From the NCBI GenBank assembly GCA_002401055.1, contig NVRZ01000056.1, positions 1 through 13,777 on the forward strand: a DNA stretch of 13,777 nucleotides, written 5' to 3'. The position numbers and the translations under genes are program-made. This DNA is from Bacteroidota bacterium. Lineage in GTDB: Bacteria; Bacteroidota; Bacteroidia; NORP154. The notes under the pieces were generated by a model that saw nothing but the letters and a program-made list of their open reading frames with translations, ran no database searches and was not told where the DNA came from. Positions 6,830 through 13,777 of the stretch are shown piece by piece (positions within the stretch are counted from its first letter, which is position 1; each line of letters opens with the position of its first letter).

Positions 6830-8008
6830 ATGGCTGCCGATCAGTTCATTGCCCCTGACTACTTTCAAGTTGATGATCTTCTAAGTGATGAGCACAAACT
6901 CGTAAGAGATTCGTGTCGTGCATGGGTTAAAAAGGAGGTTACACCTATTATTGAAGAGTATGCACAGAAGGCGGAATTTCCTGTTCATCTTGTAAAAGGT
7001 CTGGCAGATCTTGGTGCATTTGGTCCAACAATTCCACAAAAATATGGTGGAGGCGGCATGGATCATATCTCTTACGGCCTGATGATGCAGGAATTGGAAC
7101 GTGGAGATTCTGGTGTGAGATCAACAGCATCCGTTCAGGGATCGCTCGTTATGTTTCCCATTAATGAATTTGGAACGGAAGAGCAAAAGATGAAATTTCT
7201 TCCAAAATTAGCCAGCGGAGAATTTCTTGGATGCTTTGGACTTACAGAACCGAACCATGGGTCGGATCCAAGCGGGATGCTATCAACTATTGTAAATAAG
7301 GGTGATCATTACTTGCTAAATGGAGCCAAAATGTGGATTACCAACGCTAACCTTGCAGATGTGGCGGTTGTTTGGGCAAAAGATGAAAACGGTGATATTC
7401 GGGGAGTGCTTGTTGAAAAAGGTATGGAAGGATTTACAGCACCGGAAATGCATGGAAAATGGTCCCTGCGCGCTTCAGCAACAGGAGAGCTTGTTTTTGA
7501 CAACGTTAAAATTCCAAAAGAAAATATGTTTCCCGATATCAAAGGACTCAAAGGCCCTCTAAGTTGCTTGAACTCAGCCAGATATGGAATATCCTGGGGA
7601 GCAGTAGGAGCCGCCATGGATTGCTACGATTCTGCATTGCGATATGCGAAAGAGCGGATTCAGTTCGGAAAACCCATCGCCTCCTTTCAGTTAATTCAGA
7701 AAAAACTTGCCGAGATGGTCACAGAAATCACGAAAGCACAATTGCTGGCCTGGAGACTGGGAACGTTAAAAAATGAGGGAAAAGCCACACCACAGCAGGT
7801 TTCTATGGCAAAGCGCAACAATGTTGAAATTGCAGTTAATATTGCACGAGAGGCAAGACAAATACATGGCGCCATGGGTATCACAGGAGAATATTCTATC
7901 ATGCGTCACATGGCAAATTTAGAGTCAGTTATGACTTATGAAGGGACCCACGATGTTCATTTGCTGATAACGGGTATGGATATTACCGGGATAAATGCTT
8001 TTTCCTAA
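6830..8008 (+). CDS. Acyl-CoA dehydrogenase, glutaryl-CoA dehydrogenase type
   Basis: This 392-residue FAD enzyme probably oxidises and decarboxylates glutaryl-CoA to crotonyl-CoA in lysine/tryptophan breakdown. The full acyl-CoA dehydrogenase fold is present: an N-terminal helical domain (about 15-130), CFGLTEPNHGSDPSGM (135-150) for FAD/substrate binding, KMWITNA (167-173), a middle beta domain to about 240, and a C-terminal helical domain with RIQFGKPIASFQLIQKKLA (276-294). The catalytic base is Glu371 in YEGTHD. GCDH hallmarks are seen: ELERGDSGVRSTASVQGSLVM, with an Arg97 equivalent to the human substrate-carboxylate arginine, plus SARYGISWG at 249-257. By recall it resembles human GCDH along its whole length. 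The ATG at 6830 precedes the normal N-terminus. It is monocistronic, divergent from the lipoprotein operon and convergent with hemB. Its last codons are repeated downstream at 8155-8193. Confidence 0.93.
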   Translation: MAADQFIAPDYFQVDDLLSDEHKLVRDSCRAWVKKEVTPIIEEYAQKAEFPVHLVKGLADLGAFGPTIPQKYGGGGMDHISYGLMMQELERGDSGVRSTASVQGSLVMFPINEFGTEEQKMKFLPKLASGEFLGCFGLTEPNHGSDPSGMLSTIVNKGDHYLLNGAKMWITNANLADVAVVWAKDENGDIRGVLVEKGMEGFTAPEMHGKWSLRASATGELVFDNVKIPKENMFPDIKGLKGPLSCLNSARYGISWGAVGAAMDCYDSALRYAKERIQFGKPIASFQLIQKKLAEMVTEITKAQLLAWRLGTLKNEGKATPQQVSMAKRNNVEIAVNIAREARQIHGAMGITGEYSIMRHMANLESVMTYEGTHDVHLLITGMDITGINAFS

Positions 8009-8023
8009 AGCGGCATCCAACCT
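7955..8023. repeat. Direct repeat, left copy: 3' end of the dehydrogenase gene plus apparent hemB-end remnant
   Basis: This segment runs from the codons for VHLLITG through the stop TAA at 8006-8008 and on to catccaacct at 8014-8023. It matches 8155-8210 in three blocks: gttcatttgctg, attaccgggataa and ctttttccta, followed by ca(t/g)ccaacct. Between the first two blocks, 15 bases (five codons, 7967-7981) are missing from the right copy. The last block equals the final codons of hemB read on the other strand, so the duplicated unit appears to span the old convergent gene junction. Confidence 0.7.
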
Positions 8024-8038
8024 ATATTTAGACTTAGC

Positions 8039-8059
8039 ATGCTATACTGTGAATAGCAT
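8039..8059. terminator. Small hairpin between convergent genes, possible weak terminator
   Basis: The sequence atgctat at 8039-8045 and its exact complement atagcat at 8053-8059 enclose a 7-nt loop. It starts 31 bases after the dehydrogenase stop. The stem is AT-rich and no clean T-run follows on either strand, so a role as intrinsic terminator is only a possibility. The overlapping tagcatgcta at 8035-8044 is itself a perfect palindrome. Confidence 0.3.
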
Positions 8060-8079
8060 AAATTTCAGCATATTATTTT

Positions 8080-8166
8080 GAACATTTGAACAATAGAACA
8101 TTTGAACCTACTTGGACTTCGCTGTTCTACTTTCTGTTGTTCAATTGTTTGCTTGTTCATTTGCTG
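8080..8166. repeat. Intergenic inverted repeat with 16-bp periodic units
   Basis: The left arm (8080-8107) holds two exact copies of gaacatttgaac, at 8080-8091 and 8096-8107, spaced 16 bp apart. The right arm (8139-8166) holds gttcaattgttt and gttcatttgctg, also 16 bp apart. The 28-base arms pair in opposite orientation at 20 of 28 positions across a 31-base spacer. It sits between the convergent dehydrogenase and hemB genes and could form a large imperfect stem in RNA from either strand, so a bidirectional terminator is one plausible role. It resembles AT-rich extragenic repeats I have seen in Bacteroidota genomes, but family membership cannot be shown from a single copy. Confidence 0.6.
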
Positions 8167-8210
8167 ATTACCGGGATAAGCACTTTTTCCTAGAAATTTA
8201 CAGCCAACCT
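8155..8210. repeat. Direct repeat, right copy: degenerate dehydrogenase tail fused to the end of hemB
   Basis: Read in the dehydrogenase frame, this copy spells VHLLITGISTFS followed by TAG at 8191-8193, against VHLLITGMDITGINAFS-stop in the real gene. Five codons are lost and two codons are changed, yet the frame and stop position are retained. Its right end runs into the last codons of hemB (stop at 8198-8200). The left copy is at 7955-8023. Confidence 0.7.
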
Positions 8211-9166
8211 TTCTCGAGAATATCTCTGGTATGATATGATATAATGATATCTGCACCAGCTCTGCTAAACGCATACATATTCTCCATTACAATCTCCTTT
8301 TCGTCTACAAAGCCTGCAGAAGCCGCAGCTTTCACCATTGAATACTCTCCCGACACATTGTAACAAGCAACTGGTAGAGTACTTATCTGCTTGATCTCCT
8401 TTATGATATCCAAATAAGCAAGCGCTGGCTTCACCATTAGTATATCTGCTCCTTCCTCTTCATCTAACTCAGCCTCTCTCAGCGCCTCTCTTGAGTTGCG
8501 GAAATCCATTTGATAGCTCTTTCTATCACCTTTACCTGGGCTAGAGTCCGCTGCCTCTCTAAAAGGTCCGTAATAAGAAGATGCGTACTTCACCGAATAA
8601 GACATAATTCCCGTTTCAGTGAGATTATTTTTATCCAATGTTTCTCTAATTGCCCCTACTCTACCGTCCATCATATCAGATGGCGCAACCATACTTGCTC
8701 CTGCCTCAGCATGAGCCAGGGCCATTTGAGAAATGACCTGCAACGAACTATCATTATCCACACTGCCTTCCTTTAAAAGACCGCAATGGCCATGTGTAGT
8801 ATAAGCACAGATGCAGACGTCGGTAACCACGAATAAATTATCTCCAAACTTGTCATTGAGCTCCTTCAGTGTTTCCACAACAATGGATTTCTCTGCGTAT
8901 GCGCTACTGGCGTCCTCCGTTTTTTCATTTCCAACTCCAAAAAGCAGAATCTTGTTGACTCCAAATTTGAGACCCACTTCTATATCTTTCAGTAACTCAT
9001 CTAATGAAAAATGAGAGATTCCGGGCATGGATTCAATGGGCTCCTTAAAGTGCTTACCAGGGATGACGAAATAAGGATAGATGAACATATCCTTGTCTAG
9101 CTTCGTTTCAGAAACAAGATTTCGAATGATCTGAGTTCGTCTTAGCCTTCTTGGTCTGGCGTACAT
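8198..9166 (-). CDS. hemB: Porphobilinogen synthase (delta-aminolevulinic acid dehydratase)
   Basis: This 322-residue enzyme condenses two 5-aminolevulinate molecules to porphobilinogen. The catalytic zinc site DVCICAYTTHGHCG (116-129, with Cys118, Cys120 and Cys128) indicates a zinc-dependent form rather than the aspartate-rich magnesium type. The two active-site lysines are Lys193 in YSVKYASSYYGPFREAA and Lys246 in MVKPALAYLD, the latter forming the Schiff base. The N-terminal RPRRLRRTQIIRNLVSET is the usual arm that holds the octamer together. Length and ends are normal. It is the last gene of the hemA, hemC-D, hemB run, beginning 12 bp after hemC-D. It ends very close to a degenerate copy of the neighbouring dehydrogenase's 3' end (8155-8193), so its downstream region has been rearranged while its reading frame stayed intact. 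Confidence 0.97.
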   Translation of the reverse strand: MYARPRRLRRTQIIRNLVSETKLDKDMFIYPYFVIPGKHFKEPIESMPGISHFSLDELLKDIEVGLKFGVNKILLFGVGNEKTEDASSAYAEKSIVVETLKELNDKFGDNLFVVTDVCICAYTTHGHCGLLKEGSVDNDSSLQVISQMALAHAEAGASMVAPSDMMDGRVGAIRETLDKNNLTETGIMSYSVKYASSYYGPFREAADSSPGKGDRKSYQMDFRNSREALREAELDEEEGADILMVKPALAYLDIIKEIKQISTLPVACYNVSGEYSMVKAAASAGFVDEKEIVMENMYAFSRAGADIIISYHTRDILEKGWL

Positions 9167-9178
9167 GGAGAGTTGATA

Positions 9179-10756
9179 TTACATTCCGAAGACCGCTTGC
9201 GCGAGTCCTGAGTCGTCAAAGGAGTTAACCAACGTATAATATTCAACTCCCTGCCGAAGCAATTCGTTTCCGGTGGCATTTCCCATTGCAATAACCCTTT
9301 GATTTAGAGCTAGTTTTTTAGAGTTGCAATACACAATTACATTTGAAGGACTGGTAAACAAAATAATATCCGCTTCGGGCATCTTCGGAACGTCCTTTTT
9401 TAAGGTTTCGTAAACGACCAAGTCCTGAACATGGTCTTGATTTCCAAACTGCCGCTGAATTACCCGCATACTGCCTCTTGCCTGAGGAAACAATACAAGT
9501 CCGGTAACCGATGAGGCAAATTGCCTTCCAGTGAGTTTTGTATCGGTAGAATAGCCAACAAAATCTGCTCTGGCTCCGTATTTTCGCATCTCTCCTGCAG
9601 TTGCTTTTCCTAGGGCCGCATATTTAACGGGACCCAACTCAGGATCTTGTTCAAAGAAATGTACGACAGCCTGTTTGCTCGAGAAGAATACCCATTCATG
9701 TTTCTTGTCCTTAATCTGATCCTTATAATCCAACCTTCTGATGTCTATCAATGATGTCCCTTTAACTTTGTACCCATTGCCCTCCAGCACATTTTTAAAG
9801 AAGTCATCTTTTCTAAGATCGCGTGTGATATATACACTAGCCGACCTAACGCTCTTGTGTCGTTCAACAATTGCCTCTACAACCTTTTCTTGAGACTTTG
9901 ACTCTTGAAATATTACAACAGGAGGAACTTTAGCCTTTTTTGAAATTGCGGTCCACACTTTATAAATTATTTGCTCATCCTCATCTTCTTCCTGTCTACA
10001 ATAAACGCCTATTGGCATCTGGCATCCACCACCAAATTTATTGAGAATTGTTCTCTCCAAATTGCACTCAAGCTCAGTACCAGCATGATTAACAACGGCA
10101 AGTTTTTCGTCCAACCATTTATCATCCTTTCTAATCTGACAAGCCAGGGCTCCTTGTGCGGGAGCAGGCACAAACTCTGTAGGATCCAAATTCTCAACAT
10201 GAAATCCGGTAAGATCAAGTTCCAATCTATTTACACCGGCTGCGGCAATGATGATCGCGTCATAGTCTCCAGATTCTAGCTTCTCTATTCTTGTAGGCAC
10301 ATTGCCTCTAAGATCATTAACAACCACATCGTTGCGAAAAGCGAGTATTTGTGATTTCCTGCGAGCAGAAGAAGTGCCAACAATTGCCTTGTCTTTCAGA
10401 AGTAATCGTCGGCCCTTGTCAACGGCATTGGTATTGATAATCAGTAAATCATTTGGTTCCTCTCGAGCGGTTACAGCTGCAATTTTAAGTTTGCGTGTGG
10501 CTGTAGTTTCCATATCCTTCATCGAATGTACTGCCAGGTCAATCTCCTTACTCAACAGGGCCTTTTCCAGCTCCTTGGTAAAAAATCCCTTGCCCTCCAT
10601 TTTATCAAATCCGATGTCCTGTATCTCATCGCCTTGAGTCTTTATTATTTTTAGCTCACAAGTAATTTTAAGCTCCTTCAACTTGTCCTTGATAGAGTTG
10701 GCCTGGCATAACGCCAGATCACTACCTCGGGTACCTATTTTTATCTTTCTATTCAT
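9179..10756 (-). CDS. hemC: Hydroxymethylbilane synthase fused to uroporphyrinogen-III synthase (HemC-HemD)
   Basis: The product has 525 residues, against roughly 310 for HemC alone. Residues 1 to about 305 are HemC: IGTRGSDLALCQAN (7-20), HSMKD with catalytic Asp81, GTSSARRKSQ (127-136, pyrrole-chain-binding arginines), DLRGNVPTRI (148-157), FVPAPAQGALACQ (195-207) and FGGGCQMPIG with Cys245, which carries the dipyrromethane cofactor. Residues about 306-525 form a two-lobed HemD domain: VYITRDLRKDDFF (308-320), VFFSSKQAV (356-364), VVYET with Tyr449, ILFTSPSNV (465-473) and AMGNATGNELLRQG (490-503). The fusion would make hydroxymethylbilane and could hand this unstable intermediate straight to the cyclising domain. 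The ATG overlaps the hemA stop in an 8-base ATGAATAG, implying coupled translation, and hemB follows after 12 bp. A separate hemD exists at 2920-3693. Confidence 0.95.
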   Translation of the reverse strand: MNRKIKIGTRGSDLALCQANSIKDKLKELKITCELKIIKTQGDEIQDIGFDKMEGKGFFTKELEKALLSKEIDLAVHSMKDMETTATRKLKIAAVTAREEPNDLLIINTNAVDKGRRLLLKDKAIVGTSSARRKSQILAFRNDVVVNDLRGNVPTRIEKLESGDYDAIIIAAAGVNRLELDLTGFHVENLDPTEFVPAPAQGALACQIRKDDKWLDEKLAVVNHAGTELECNLERTILNKFGGGCQMPIGVYCRQEEDEDEQIIYKVWTAISKKAKVPPVVIFQESKSQEKVVEAIVERHKSVRSASVYITRDLRKDDFFKNVLEGNGYKVKGTSLIDIRRLDYKDQIKDKKHEWVFFSSKQAVVHFFEQDPELGPVKYAALGKATAGEMRKYGARADFVGYSTDTKLTGRQFASSVTGLVLFPQARGSMRVIQRQFGNQDHVQDLVVYETLKKDVPKMPEADIILFTSPSNVIVYCNSKKLALNQRVIAMGNATGNELLRQGVEYYTLVNSFDDSGLAQAVFGM

Positions 10757-11987
10757 CAGATGGTGATTTACCCAAAAATACTTCCTTAGCCATTTTCATG
10801 GGAACAGATATGTATTTCTTTTCCATATAAGAAATCACCTTATCCAGTGTTTCTCTTGATTTATCGTCTAATTCTTTGAGTTCCTTGGCAAATACCCCAT
10901 TCAAGGCTGCTTCCCGAATCTCCTTCACTTTTGCAGGAATCTTCTGCATTGCCAGCTCAACTTTCCTCTCTTTCAAAACGCCAATAAAATCTTCGATGTT
11001 CCTTTTAATTATCTTTTGACAATGCACTAGTTCACCTTTTCGTTCTTTCAGGTTCTCTTCCGCTATCGATTTGAGATTATTGATTGCTATAAGGTTTACT
11101 TTGAAGTCCTCTTGAATAGAGCTGTCAAAATCGTTTGGAATGGCCAGATCAATAACAATTTTAGTAGAAAGCTCACCGTTCAGCAACAGCTCATAATTGT
11201 CTTTGGTGATTATAAATTCTGCCGACCCCGTGCAGGAAATAATTACGTCAAACCCTTTTCTGTAATTAGGCAAAGCATCTAATCCGAAAGCATTCCCACT
11301 CAGATCAGCAGCCAAAGTCTTAGCCTTTTCCAGCGTGCGACTAAAAACCGTGAGATTTGTAAACCCATGCTTTTTAAGATATTTCCCCATGGATGAGTTG
11401 GTTTGGCCAGCTCCTATAATCAAGATGCGTGAACCAATGTTTACCTGGAGTTCTTTCAGTTTTCTGTATGCCAGTGAAACAACTGAGACAGGTTTTTTGG
11501 CTATATCCGTATTGGAATAAACTTCCTTACCTGTTTCAATAGTTTTCTGGATAACCATTCTTAGCAAGTCGCCTGTAAAACCTAGATCTCTGCACTTCTC
11601 AAAAGCGTTGCGTACTTGTGTAATTATCTCACGCTCTCCTACCACCAAAGAGTCTAAAGATGATGCTACGGTGAACATGTGATCGAGGGCATCAACATTT
11701 TCATATACTTCAGCCTTTGACGAAATCTTTTCAACAAATTCAGAATTTCCGTCAATAAGGAAGTTGTCAATAAATTTGCTGATGTAATCGGGAGTTATGT
11801 CTTGCTTTAGTTTTAGCAAGAACTCCACCCTATTGCAAGTTGATAGGTACATCAACTCAGGTAAATTCATGGTAATTTTGAGAGCACTCAGCCGTGTCTC
11901 CAACTGCTCCTCCTCTACGTGAAGGACTCCAATATCCTCCAGACTCAAGGATTTATGCGTAAAGGCTATTATCTTAAACTCTTCCAC
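10749..11987 (-). CDS. hemA: Glutamyl-tRNA reductase
   Basis: The enzyme reduces glutamyl-tRNA with NADPH to glutamate-1-semialdehyde, the committed step of the C5 route to haem. In the 412-residue form, YLSTCNRVEF carries the catalytic Cys51, SLDSLVVGEREIITQVRNAF (110-129) is the substrate-domain signature, GAGQTNSSMG (192-201) is the nucleotide-binding loop, and a helical dimerisation tail follows. No ATG is available near the N-terminus. The frame is closed by TGA at 12018-12020, and the candidates are TTG 12014, TTG 12002 and GTG 11987. I chose GTG because a GGAG sits 9 bases upstream (11997-12000) and because the product MEEFKIIAFTHKS starts where family members usually do. The TTG at 12014 would add nine residues. 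It leads the hemA, hemC-D, hemB operon and overlaps hemC by 8 bp. A HemL partner is not in the window. Confidence 0.94.
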   Translation of the reverse strand: MEEFKIIAFTHKSLSLEDIGVLHVEEEQLETRLSALKITMNLPELMYLSTCNRVEFLLKLKQDITPDYISKFIDNFLIDGNSEFVEKISSKAEVYENVDALDHMFTVASSLDSLVVGEREIITQVRNAFEKCRDLGFTGDLLRMVIQKTIETGKEVYSNTDIAKKPVSVVSLAYRKLKELQVNIGSRILIIGAGQTNSSMGKYLKKHGFTNLTVFSRTLEKAKTLAADLSGNAFGLDALPNYRKGFDVIISCTGSAEFIITKDNYELLLNGELSTKIVIDLAIPNDFDSSIQEDFKVNLIAINNLKSIAEENLKERKGELVHCQKIIKRNIEDFIGVLKERKVELAMQKIPAKVKEIREAALNGVFAKELKELDDKSRETLDKVISYMEKKYISVPMKMAKEVFLGKSPSDE

Positions 11988-12033
11988 TGTATAATTCTCC
12001 AATAACTGATGCAAAAATCAGATATAGAGCCAA

Positions 12034-12041
12034 TAGTTTTG
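12034..12041 (+). promoter_or_regulatory. Candidate Bacteroidota -7 element for the T9SS cargo gene
   Basis: tagttttg is an exact match to the TAnnTTTG consensus. It lies 53 bases before the ATG at 12095, in the short divergent spacer shared with hemA. No TTG is seen at the -33 position, so this is a weak call. Confidence 0.33.
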
Positions 12042-12094
12042 TCATGGAAGTGTCAGAGAAGAATTGATTGGTCGAAATTCAGTATCTTCATGGT

Positions 12095-13771
12095 ATGCGT
12101 ATTCTCATTCTGATCATAATTATCCTCATCAATTTTAATCCAAAAGCATCGGCGACGCATATAATGGGAGGTGAGGTCTACTACGAATGTCTTGATCCGG
12201 CAACGAATAAGTACCGATTTACGGTTAAGCTCTATAGAGACTGTTACAATGGCGTACCAGCCTTTGATGATCCCATTTTTGTATCCTTATATGACACAAA
12301 TGACAACTTGGTGATAAAATTCAATATGGCACTACCTCCAGATGATACACTGGATAATAACACGTACAACGTGTGCCTGTATTCACCGCCAGATATATGT
12401 GTACACGAGGCTACATATCAAGAGGATTTTTTCTTACCCCCAGGCGAGTTTTACATGACCTATCAGAGATGCTGTAGAACCATCTTTGTTCTCAATTTAG
12501 ACACGCCTCAAGTCGCAGGTTATGGTTTTGATATTAGAATTCCCGATAGTTCTGAGGCATACTGTAACAGTTCTCCTTATTTTAATAATAATCCGCCTAC
12601 TATAACTTGCTTGAATGAACCATTTGCCTATGATCATTCAGCAACGGATCCAGATGGAGATTCTCTTGTGTACTATTTATGTACTCCAAATGAATACAAT
12701 ACTTCTGTTCCTCCTTCGGGACTGGGAATTATCCCTGATCCTCCCGGACCACCAAGTAGCAATTATGATGTGACTTACTTATTTCCATATGAATCAGCTT
12801 ATCCAATTTGGGCACCCAATGACTCATTTGTTATTGATCCGGTAACTGGTTGGATGACTGGTACTCCTACACAATCAGGAAATTATGTTGTAGCAGTTTG
12901 CGTTAGCGAATATCGAAATGGGATATTTCTCTCAACCAATACAAGGGATTTTCTATTCTCAGTTGCTCAGTGTTTAAGTGATCCGAATTTGGGTTTTATG
13001 GTTCAACCTGATCCTTGTGATAATCTAAAAGTGAATTTCATGTTTACTGGAAATAATGCTGTTCAATCATTTTTCTGGGATTTTGGCGATAGTAGTACTA
13101 ATTTGGATACGAGCGTTCTTCAAAACCCTTCTTATACTTTTCCGGATACAGGAACTTATCAGGTAATGTTGGTTGTAAATCAAGACTACACCTGCGCTGA
13201 CACGCTAACAATCAATGTAACCCCACCTAATGCACTCATGGCCAATTTTTCTCTGGTAAGTTGCTCAGGGGATACAGTTGTCTTTCAGGATGAATCAGTT
13301 ACTAACGCTTATGCTGGTTCAATTACCAGTTGGACGTGGAATTTTGGAGATGCCAGCAGCTCAACAGCCCAAAATCCAAGTCACGTATACGCCAGCGCTG
13401 GAACCTATAGCGTAATGTTGATTACCACGACCGCAAACAACTGTGTTGACACCATTCAAGTTAATGTGGTTACAGGTCCATGCGAAATTATCGGACAAAA
13501 GGAATTAGCGGAAAAAGATTTTGAATTTTCGATTTATCCAAATCCAAGCAGAGGGCAGTTTAACATCGATTTTGCGTCTGCCAAACCCCTGAATAACATA
13601 GAATTGAAAATCTACTCGGCTGACGGGAAGATGGTATATTCAAAACTGTTGGTAGCTCGCAAGAATAACAATCGGTATCTGATAGTTTTAGAGGAAATGC
13701 AAAATGGAGTTTACTTTCTTAAAATAGTGACTGATGGGGAGGTGGCGACGAGAAAGATAATTCTGCAGTAA
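12095..13771 (+). CDS. Secreted PKD-domain protein with type IX secretion C-terminal sorting domain
   Basis: The product has 558 residues from the ATG at 12095, where a signal peptide begins (MRILILIIIILINFNPKASA). The frame can be read from a TTG at 12068, but that only puts nine residues before the signal. Residues about 21-292 form a cysteine-rich module: THIMGGEVYYECL at the mature N-terminus, YRFTVKLYRDCYNG, YQRCCR (123-128), DHSATDPDGDSLVYYLC (180-196) and VCVSEYRNG (268-276). I recall this module at the start of many large Bacteroidota surface proteins, but no function is known to me. Two PKD domains follow (about 300-375, with WDFGD at 328-332; about 383-458, with WNFGD at 415-419), each ending in a GTY motif. 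The C-terminal 80 residues (FSIYPNPSRGQFNI onward to VATRKIILQ) are a type A T9SS sorting domain, so export through T9SS to the surface or medium is expected. It has no operon partner here. Confidence 0.9.
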   Translation: MRILILIIIILINFNPKASATHIMGGEVYYECLDPATNKYRFTVKLYRDCYNGVPAFDDPIFVSLYDTNDNLVIKFNMALPPDDTLDNNTYNVCLYSPPDICVHEATYQEDFFLPPGEFYMTYQRCCRTIFVLNLDTPQVAGYGFDIRIPDSSEAYCNSSPYFNNNPPTITCLNEPFAYDHSATDPDGDSLVYYLCTPNEYNTSVPPSGLGIIPDPPGPPSSNYDVTYLFPYESAYPIWAPNDSFVIDPVTGWMTGTPTQSGNYVVAVCVSEYRNGIFLSTNTRDFLFSVAQCLSDPNLGFMVQPDPCDNLKVNFMFTGNNAVQSFFWDFGDSSTNLDTSVLQNPSYTFPDTGTYQVMLVVNQDYTCADTLTINVTPPNALMANFSLVSCSGDTVVFQDESVTNAYAGSITSWTWNFGDASSSTAQNPSHVYASAGTYSVMLITTTANNCVDTIQVNVVTGPCEIIGQKELAEKDFEFSIYPNPSRGQFNIDFASAKPLNNIELKIYSADGKMVYSKLLVARKNNNRYLIVLEEMQNGVYFLKIVTDGEVATRKIILQ

Positions 13772-13777
13772 TTACCC

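Noticed and set aside
7309..7902. Minus-strand frames of 102 and 68 codons opposite the dehydrogenase
   Set aside because: Antisense shadows of a gene whose motifs are intact along its full length.
8080..8166. CRISPR-like spacing of 12-base repeats
   Set aside because: Only two exact repeats per arm, spacers of 4 bases, opposite orientation in the second arm, and no cas genes nearby.
8065..8274. Minus-strand open frame of 69 codons over the intergenic repeat
   Set aside because: It reads through the 16-bp periodic repeat and into the end of hemB in another frame. Its Gln/Lys-rich composition comes from the repeat units, and there is no start context or recognisable domain.
9971..10637. Plus-strand open frames of 102 and 111 codons opposite hemC
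   Set aside because: Both lie antisense inside the well-supported HemC domain, have no homology I recognise, and are explained by codon bias of the real gene on the other strand.
12068..12094. TTG start adding nine residues to the T9SS cargo protein
   Set aside because: The signal peptide begins at the ATG at 12095 and no ribosome site supports the TTG.

Overview
The window looks like chromosomal DNA from a member of the Bacteroidota, probably a Cytophagales-type lineage. The evidence is a type IX secretion (T9SS) C-terminal sorting domain, a DUF4271 membrane protein beside hemD, a DUF5777 outer-membrane barrel, a HemC-HemD fusion, TAnnTTTG-type -7 promoter elements and mostly absent Shine-Dalgarno sequences. 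The genus-level placement is inference. Coding density is high and the longest gene-free stretch is about 190 bp.

Positions 1-6686 are entirely minus-strand and are read from right to left. The order is a haem-c lipoprotein (CxxCH), a YceI-family periplasmic protein, a DUF5777 beta-barrel, a DUF4271 inner-membrane protein, uroporphyrinogen-III synthase (hemD), RNase P protein (rnpA), YidD, an S41 C-terminal processing protease, and the N-terminus of an O-antigen ligase/polymerase-like membrane protein cut by the window edge. Gaps are mostly 0-51 bp and rnpA/yidD overlap, so much of this could be one long transcription unit. The 86 bp gap before the last gene is the most likely break. The first three genes look like an envelope redox or lipid-handling cassette; the rest are housekeeping.

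Positions 6830-8008 (+) hold a glutaryl-CoA dehydrogenase-type acyl-CoA dehydrogenase, divergent from the lipoprotein operon. Positions 8198-11987 (-) hold a tight haem operon read hemA, then hemC-hemD fusion, then hemB. This takes Glu-tRNA through glutamate semialdehyde (the aminotransferase HemL is not in the window), ALA and porphobilinogen to uroporphyrinogen III. With the separate hemD at 2920-3693, the window carries two HemD domains.

The convergent junction between the dehydrogenase and hemB (8009-8197) is the oddest piece of DNA. The 3' end of the dehydrogenase gene, apparently with the last bases of hemB, is present twice in degenerate form, about 185-200 bp apart. The copies flank a segment with 16-bp-period direct and inverted repeats.

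Positions 12095-13771 (+) encode a secreted T9SS cargo protein with a cysteine-rich N-terminal module, two PKD domains and a sorting domain. No tRNA, rRNA, CRISPR array, transposase or phage gene is visible. Most of the window is ordinary core genome; I did not find a convincing new multi-gene system.
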